From an uncultured Streptomyces sp. (GTDB taxonomy: Bacteria > Actinomycetota > Actinomycetes > Streptomycetales > Streptomycetaceae): a DNA stretch of 34,721 nt. Within the stretch, counting starts at the first letter, position 1; every line of letters begins with the position of its first letter. The notes beneath the pieces were generated by a model. It was not told the DNA's origin, made no database searches, and saw only the letters and a program-made list of their open reading frames with translations. Location: the NCBI GenBank assembly GCA_946480485.1, contig CAMLJW010000002.1:1-34721 (forward strand). The letters are read 5' to 3'. The translations under genes were made by a program, and so were the position numbers. Positions 31,217-34,721 of this stretch are shown here, piece by piece.

Positions 31217-31274
31217 CAGGCAGACGTCCGGCTGCCTTCAGGCAGATGTGCGACTGGCCTCTCCAGGCAGATGT
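31217..31274. repeat. three 11-bp direct repeats upstream of the carbamoyltransferase gene
   Basis: CAGGCAGACGT (31217-31227), CAGGCAGATGT (31239-31249) and CAGGCAGATGT (31264-31274) are 22 and 25 bases apart in the 156-base gap between the epimerase and carbamoyltransferase genes. They could be regulator sites for an internal promoter. Confidence 0.7.
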
Positions 31275-31341
31275 CCTGCGCTGGCGGAGCCGCCTTCGCC
31301 CCCGATTCGCCGACAGAGCCGAAAGATCTGGGACCCCCTCC

Positions 31342-33006
31342 ATGCGCATCCTCGGAATCAACGCCCTCTTCCACGACCCCGCCGCCGCCCTGGTGATCGA
31401 CGGACACACCGTCGCCGCCGCGGAGGAGGAGCGGTTCTCCCGGCGCAAGCATGGAAAACGACCGGTGCCGTTCTCCGCCTGGGAACTCCCGGAGAAGGCC
31501 GCCGCCTGGTGCCTGACACACGCCGGTCTGCGCCCGCAGGACCTCGACGCCGTCACCTACTCCTTCGATCCGGAACTCGCCCGGCCGGCCAGCTCCATGG
31601 GCCTGGACGACCCCTGGGACCACCTGCGGCTGACGTACGCCCGCGAGGCCCCCCGCTTCCTCGGGGCCGCGCTGCCCGGCCTGGACGCCGGCATCGTCCG
31701 TTTCGTACCGCACCACATGGCCCACGCCGCGTCGAGCGCTTTCGCCGCACCCGACGCCGAGGCGTCGTCCGTACTGGTCCTGGACGGCCGCGGGGAACGC
31801 GCCTCGCATCTCGCCGCGCACCGGGTCGGGGACCGGCTGGAGGCCCTGTACGCGCAGGAACTGCCCCATTCGCTCGGGCTGGTCTACGAGGAGCTCACCG
31901 GGCACCTCGGGTTCCTGCGCTCCTCCGACGAGTTCAAGGTGATGGCACTCGCCTCCCACGGCACTCCGCGCATGCTGCCCGAACTGCGCCGCCACGTGTA
32001 TCCCACGGGCGACGGCGGGTTCCGTGCCACCGCGGTGCCCTGGCACGAACTGTGCGCGCCGCGCGGCCCGGAGGAGCCATGGACGCAGGACCACGCGGAT
32101 GTGGCGGCCAGTGCCCAGGCCGTCCTGGAGGAGACGCTGCTGGACCTCGTTCGCTGGCTGCACGGGAAGACCCAGGACAGCGTGCTCACCCTCGCGGGGG
32201 GTGTCGCCCTCAACTGCGTCGCCAACTCCCGGATCGCCCGCGAGGGCCCGTTCAGCCATGTGTGGGGGCAGCCCGCGGCCGGTGCCGCGGGCACGGCGCT
32301 GGGCGGCGCCCTGCTGCTGTCCGCCGGCGTCGGGGACGAGCCGGAGCCCATGACCGGAGCGGATCTGGGCCGGGACTGGTCGGAGGCGGAGCTCGGAGCC
32401 TGGTTGAAGACGGCGGCCGTGCCGTTCGACCGGCCGCCGGACATCGCCGCGACCGCGGCCCGCGCGCTGGCGGACAACCAGATCGTGGCCTGGTTCCAGG
32501 GCCGTTCCGAGTACGGCCCCAGGGCCCTCGGGCACCGCTCGCTGCTGGCCCACCCCGGGCACGCAGGCAACCTCGAGCGGCTCAACGACGTCAAGGGCCG
32601 CGAGCAGTTCCGGCCGGTGGCGCCGATGGTGCTCGCCGACCGTGCCCCGGAGATCTTCGACGGTCCGCTGCCGAGCCCGTACATGCTGTTCGTCCACGAG
32701 GTGGCACAAGCCTGGCGGGACCGCGTCCCGGCCGTCGTGCACGTCGACGGGACCGCCCGCATCCAGACCGTGGACCCGGCACGGGAGCCGCTGGTCGCCC
32801 GCCTGCTCGGCGCGTTCGAGCAGCTCACCGGGTTGCCCGTGGTGGTCAACACCAGCCTCAACACGGCGGGCCGGCCCATGGTGGACGATCCGCGCGATGC
32901 GCTGGAGTGCTTCGGTTCCTCGCCCGTCGACCTGCTGGCCGTCGGCCCGTACGCGATCCGGCGGGGGGACCTCTTCCGCGCCGCCGACAGCAGGGGAGCG
33001 CGATGA
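31342..33006 (+). CDS. carbamoyltransferase (NodU/CmcH/TobZ family)
   Basis: The 554-residue protein matches O-carbamoyltransferases. The N-terminal Kae1-like domain opens MRILGINALFHDPAAALVID and has the metal-binding HHMAH at 124-128. VLVLDGRGE (145-153) and LTLAGGVALNCVANSRI (about 282-298) form the nucleotide/carbamoyl-adenylate site. The C-terminal domain has YGPRALGHRS (391-400) and NTSLNTAGRPM, both family hallmarks. It transfers a carbamoyl group from carbamoyl phosphate via carbamoyladenylate to a hydroxyl on a sugar or other acceptor. ATG 31342 is chosen because the conserved strand begins at residue 2; the ribosome site is weak. The next gene starts within its stop codon. Confidence 0.95.
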   Translation: MRILGINALFHDPAAALVIDGHTVAAAEEERFSRRKHGKRPVPFSAWELPEKAAAWCLTHAGLRPQDLDAVTYSFDPELARPASSMGLDDPWDHLRLTYAREAPRFLGAALPGLDAGIVRFVPHHMAHAASSAFAAPDAEASSVLVLDGRGERASHLAAHRVGDRLEALYAQELPHSLGLVYEELTGHLGFLRSSDEFKVMALASHGTPRMLPELRRHVYPTGDGGFRATAVPWHELCAPRGPEEPWTQDHADVAASAQAVLEETLLDLVRWLHGKTQDSVLTLAGGVALNCVANSRIAREGPFSHVWGQPAAGAAGTALGGALLLSAGVGDEPEPMTGADLGRDWSEAELGAWLKTAAVPFDRPPDIAATAARALADNQIVAWFQGRSEYGPRALGHRSLLAHPGHAGNLERLNDVKGREQFRPVAPMVLADRAPEIFDGPLPSPYMLFVHEVAQAWRDRVPAVVHVDGTARIQTVDPAREPLVARLLGAFEQLTGLPVVVNTSLNTAGRPMVDDPRDALECFGSSPVDLLAVGPYAIRRGDLFRAADSRGAR

Positions 33007-34160
33007 CGGAACAGGGAGAGGAGAAGGAGACGGCGGGCACCGAGTACGCCGGTGGCGCGTACTCCGGTGGCGCGTACTCCGATGCCGAGTACGCGGTGGT
33101 GATACCGACGCTCGGACGCCCCAGCCTGAGTGTGTGCCTGCGCGCGCTGGCCGACGCGGCGGGCCGGAAGCCGGCGCGGGTGGTCCTCGTCGATGACCGC
33201 CCCGAAGCCGGCGGCGCACCGCTCGAGGCCGAGGTCCCGGTGCCTCTGCGTTCCGTCACCGTCGTGGTGAAGGGGCGGGCCCGAGGACCCGCCGCGGCGC
33301 GTAACACGGGATGGCGGGCGGCTGGTCGCGTGCCCTGGATCGTCTTCCTGGACGACGATGTGGTGCCCGGCCCCACCTGGGGTGACGACCTCACCCTGGA
33401 CCTGGCCACCACGGGGTACGGGGCCGCCGAGAAGTACCGGATCGCCGGGATCACCGCCCGTATCGACGTGCCGCTCCCGGCGGACCGCCGGCCCACGGAC
33501 TGGGAACGCAACACCGCCGGGCTCGCCACCGCCCGGTGGATCACCGCCGACATGGCGTACCGCCGGGAGGCACTGGAGGCCGTCGGCGGCTTCGACGAGA
33601 GGTTCCGGCGAGCCTTCCGGGAGGACGCGGACCTCGCGCTGCGGGTCCTCGCCGCGGGATGGACGGTAGGCCCCGGGACCCGCAGCACGACCCACCCGGT
33701 GCGGCCGGCCGGCCGCTGGATATCCGTACGCCTCCAGGCGGGCAACGCGGACGACGTACTGATGACCCGGCTGCACGGCCACGACTGGTGGAGCCGCGCA
33801 GGCGCGCCGCGGGGGCGCCTGCCCCGCCACCTGGCGGTGACCGGAGCGGCGGTGGCGGCGCTTTCCTGCGCCGTTGTCGGCAGGCCCCGCACCGCCGCGG
33901 CCTGCACCGCCGCCTGGCTGGCCGGCACCGCCGAGTTCGCCCTGGCCCGGATCGTCCCGGGACCGCGGAGCCGGGACGAGGTCATCACCATGGCGCTGAC
34001 GAGTGTGCTCATCCCGGCCGCCGCCACCTGGCAGTGGGTGCGCGGACACGCCGTACACCGTGGGGCGGCGCCGCTCTCGCCGTACGAGGCGCAGGCCGAG
34101 GCGGCCGGTGGGCCGCCCGGCGGACCTCGAGCGCCCGTCCAGGAACAGGTGCGCCCATGA
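33003..34160 (+). CDS. GT2-family glycosyltransferase with C-terminal membrane segments
   Basis: The 385-residue protein begins with a Glu-rich leader and pentapeptide repeats (EYAGG, AYSGG, AYSDA, EYAVV at 14-32). The GT-A domain follows: VVIPTLGRP at 32-40, VVLVDDRP near 60-67, RGPAAARNTGWRAA for the nucleotide-sugar site, and IVFLDDDVVPG with the DDD at 117-119. GGFDERFRRAFREDADLALR supplies the acceptor-side ED motif. Three hydrophobic segments near the C terminus suggest membrane attachment. ATG 33003 overlaps the carbamoyltransferase stop as ATGA, so the two are translationally coupled. It likely adds a sugar to a lipid-linked or surface acceptor that is then or previously carbamoylated. 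Confidence 0.9.
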   Translation: MTEQGEEKETAGTEYAGGAYSGGAYSDAEYAVVIPTLGRPSLSVCLRALADAAGRKPARVVLVDDRPEAGGAPLEAEVPVPLRSVTVVVKGRARGPAAARNTGWRAAGRVPWIVFLDDDVVPGPTWGDDLTLDLATTGYGAAEKYRIAGITARIDVPLPADRRPTDWERNTAGLATARWITADMAYRREALEAVGGFDERFRRAFREDADLALRVLAAGWTVGPGTRSTTHPVRPAGRWISVRLQAGNADDVLMTRLHGHDWWSRAGAPRGRLPRHLAVTGAAVAALSCAVVGRPRTAAACTAAWLAGTAEFALARIVPGPRSRDEVITMALTSVLIPAAATWQWVRGHAVHRGAAPLSPYEAQAEAAGGPPGGPRAPVQEQVRP

Positions 34161-34721
34161 CCGGCCCCTGGCTGTTCGACGGGCCGCCGGACGCGCGGCA
34201 GGCGCGGTACGGCGCCGGTGACACCGGTGACGCCTTCCCTGCGGCGGTCCTCTTCGACCGCGACGGCACGCTCGTGGCCGACGTGCCCTACAACGGAGAC
34301 CCGGCGCGGGTCGCCCCCATGCCGTCGGCGCGGGACGCCGTGGACGCCGTACGCGCCCTGGGCATCCCGGTCGGAATCGTGAGCAATCAGTCGGGCGTCG
34401 CCCGAGGCCTGCTGACGCGCCGACAGGTCGAGGCGGTGCGGCGGCGGGTGGAGGACCTGCTGGGACCGTTCGCCGTGTGGGCGGTCTGCCCGCACGGGCC
34501 GGACGACGGCTGCGGCTGCCGGAAACCCGCACCGGGCCTGGTACTGACCGCGTGCGAACGACTCGGCGTCGCCGCCGAACGCACCGCCGTCATCGGCGAC
34601 ATCGGTGCCGACGTGGCGGCTGCCCGCGCGGCGAGGGCCCGGGGCGTTCTGGTCCCGACCGCCGCCACCCTCCCCGAGGAGACGGAAGCCGCTGAGGCCG
34701 TGGCCACCGACCTGCTCGAGG
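34157..34721 (+). CDS. HAD-IIIA (GmhB-like) phosphatase, partial at window end
   Basis: The visible 188 codons show a HAD-IIIA phosphatase like D-glycero-D-manno-heptose-1,7-bisphosphate 7-phosphatase. DRDGT is at 34-38 (motif I, both Asp residues present) and SNQSG at 76-80 (motif II). The zinc loop CPHGPDDGCGCRKP (111-124) has Cys111, His113, Cys119 and Cys121, and GDIGAD at 147-152 is motif IV. GmhB removes a phosphate in ADP- or GDP-heptose synthesis. The frame runs off the right edge. ATG 34157 overlaps the GT2 stop as ATGA. Its presence next to UXS-like, carbamoyltransferase and GT2 genes predicts HldE- and GmhA-like partners just beyond the window. Confidence 0.9.
   Translation, partial: MTGPWLFDGPPDARQARYGAGDTGDAFPAAVLFDRDGTLVADVPYNGDPARVAPMPSARDAVDAVRALGIPVGIVSNQSGVARGLLTRRQVEAVRRRVEDLLGPFAVWAVCPHGPDDGCGCRKPAPGLVLTACERLGVAAERTAVIGDIGADVAAARAARARGVLVPTAATLPEETEAAEAVATDLLE

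Noticed and set aside
31213..33219. 668-residue minus-strand open frame
   Set aside because: Antisense to the carbamoyltransferase gene; composition is Arg/Gly/Pro/Val-rich with no recognisable motif, as expected for a high-GC shadow frame.

Overview
This window is high-GC actinobacterial DNA and is almost certainly Streptomyces. Third codon positions are G/C-rich, GTG and TTG starts are common, ribosome sites are GGAGG-like, and several small families look like Streptomyces DUFs (DUF5134, DUF6214, DUF6421, DUF6479, DUF6986). The DUF names come from remembered sequence resemblance, not from a search. No rRNA, tRNA, CRISPR array or intact mobile element was seen.

Layout. Positions 1-4400: a broken N-acetylglucosamine-kinase-like gene running off the left edge, a tiny acidic ORF, uracil-DNA glycosylase, a 104-bp element with 17-bp perfect terminal inverted repeats, a frameshifted secreted small protein, an IS3-type transposase scar and an Asp-box (BNR) propeller protein. 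Positions 4400-14250: mostly minus-strand housekeeping and accessory genes (FprA-type ferredoxin reductase, TetR regulator with a palindromic operator, HAD hydrolase, PAP2 phosphatase, M56 metallopeptidase, DUF5134 membrane protein, two VOC proteins, GlpQ-like phosphodiesterase). Plus-strand DUF6214 and DUF6479 genes and a VOC pseudogene torn up by short tandem duplications lie among them. Positions 14600-17933: a compact plus-strand operon of DUF6421, a short-chain dehydrogenase and a PLP threonine-aldolase-like enzyme. Positions 18009-22680: a PlsC-type acyltransferase, then a redox group (DUF4395 divergent from a membrane-anchored thioredoxin, flavin reductase, EtfB, EtfA).

Positions 22740-29534: a truncated endonuclease/exonuclease/phosphatase pseudogene, a DUF6986 aldolase-like protein, divergent LacI regulator and ROK sugar kinase sharing an operator region, a P-loop kinase-Nudix fusion, a small convergent hypothetical gene and a geranylgeranyl-reductase-family flavoprotein. 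Positions 30202 to the right edge: a tightly packed set of UDP-xylose-synthase-like epimerase, NodU/TobZ-type carbamoyltransferase, GT2 glycosyltransferase and GmhB-like HAD phosphatase. This looks like the start of a carbamoylated glycan locus that uses an activated heptose or pentose. It is preceded by eight in-register decamer repeats and contains three 11-bp direct repeats. It is the best candidate here for an uncharacterised system.

A recurrent theme is short-repeat and small-indel decay. Four loci look like genes inactivated by single-base indels or 23-bp tandem duplications. Tandem repeats with units of 6, 9, 10, 15 and 21 nt occur in leaders, pseudogenes and protein tails. Whether the single-base indels are real or consensus errors cannot be told from the sequence alone.
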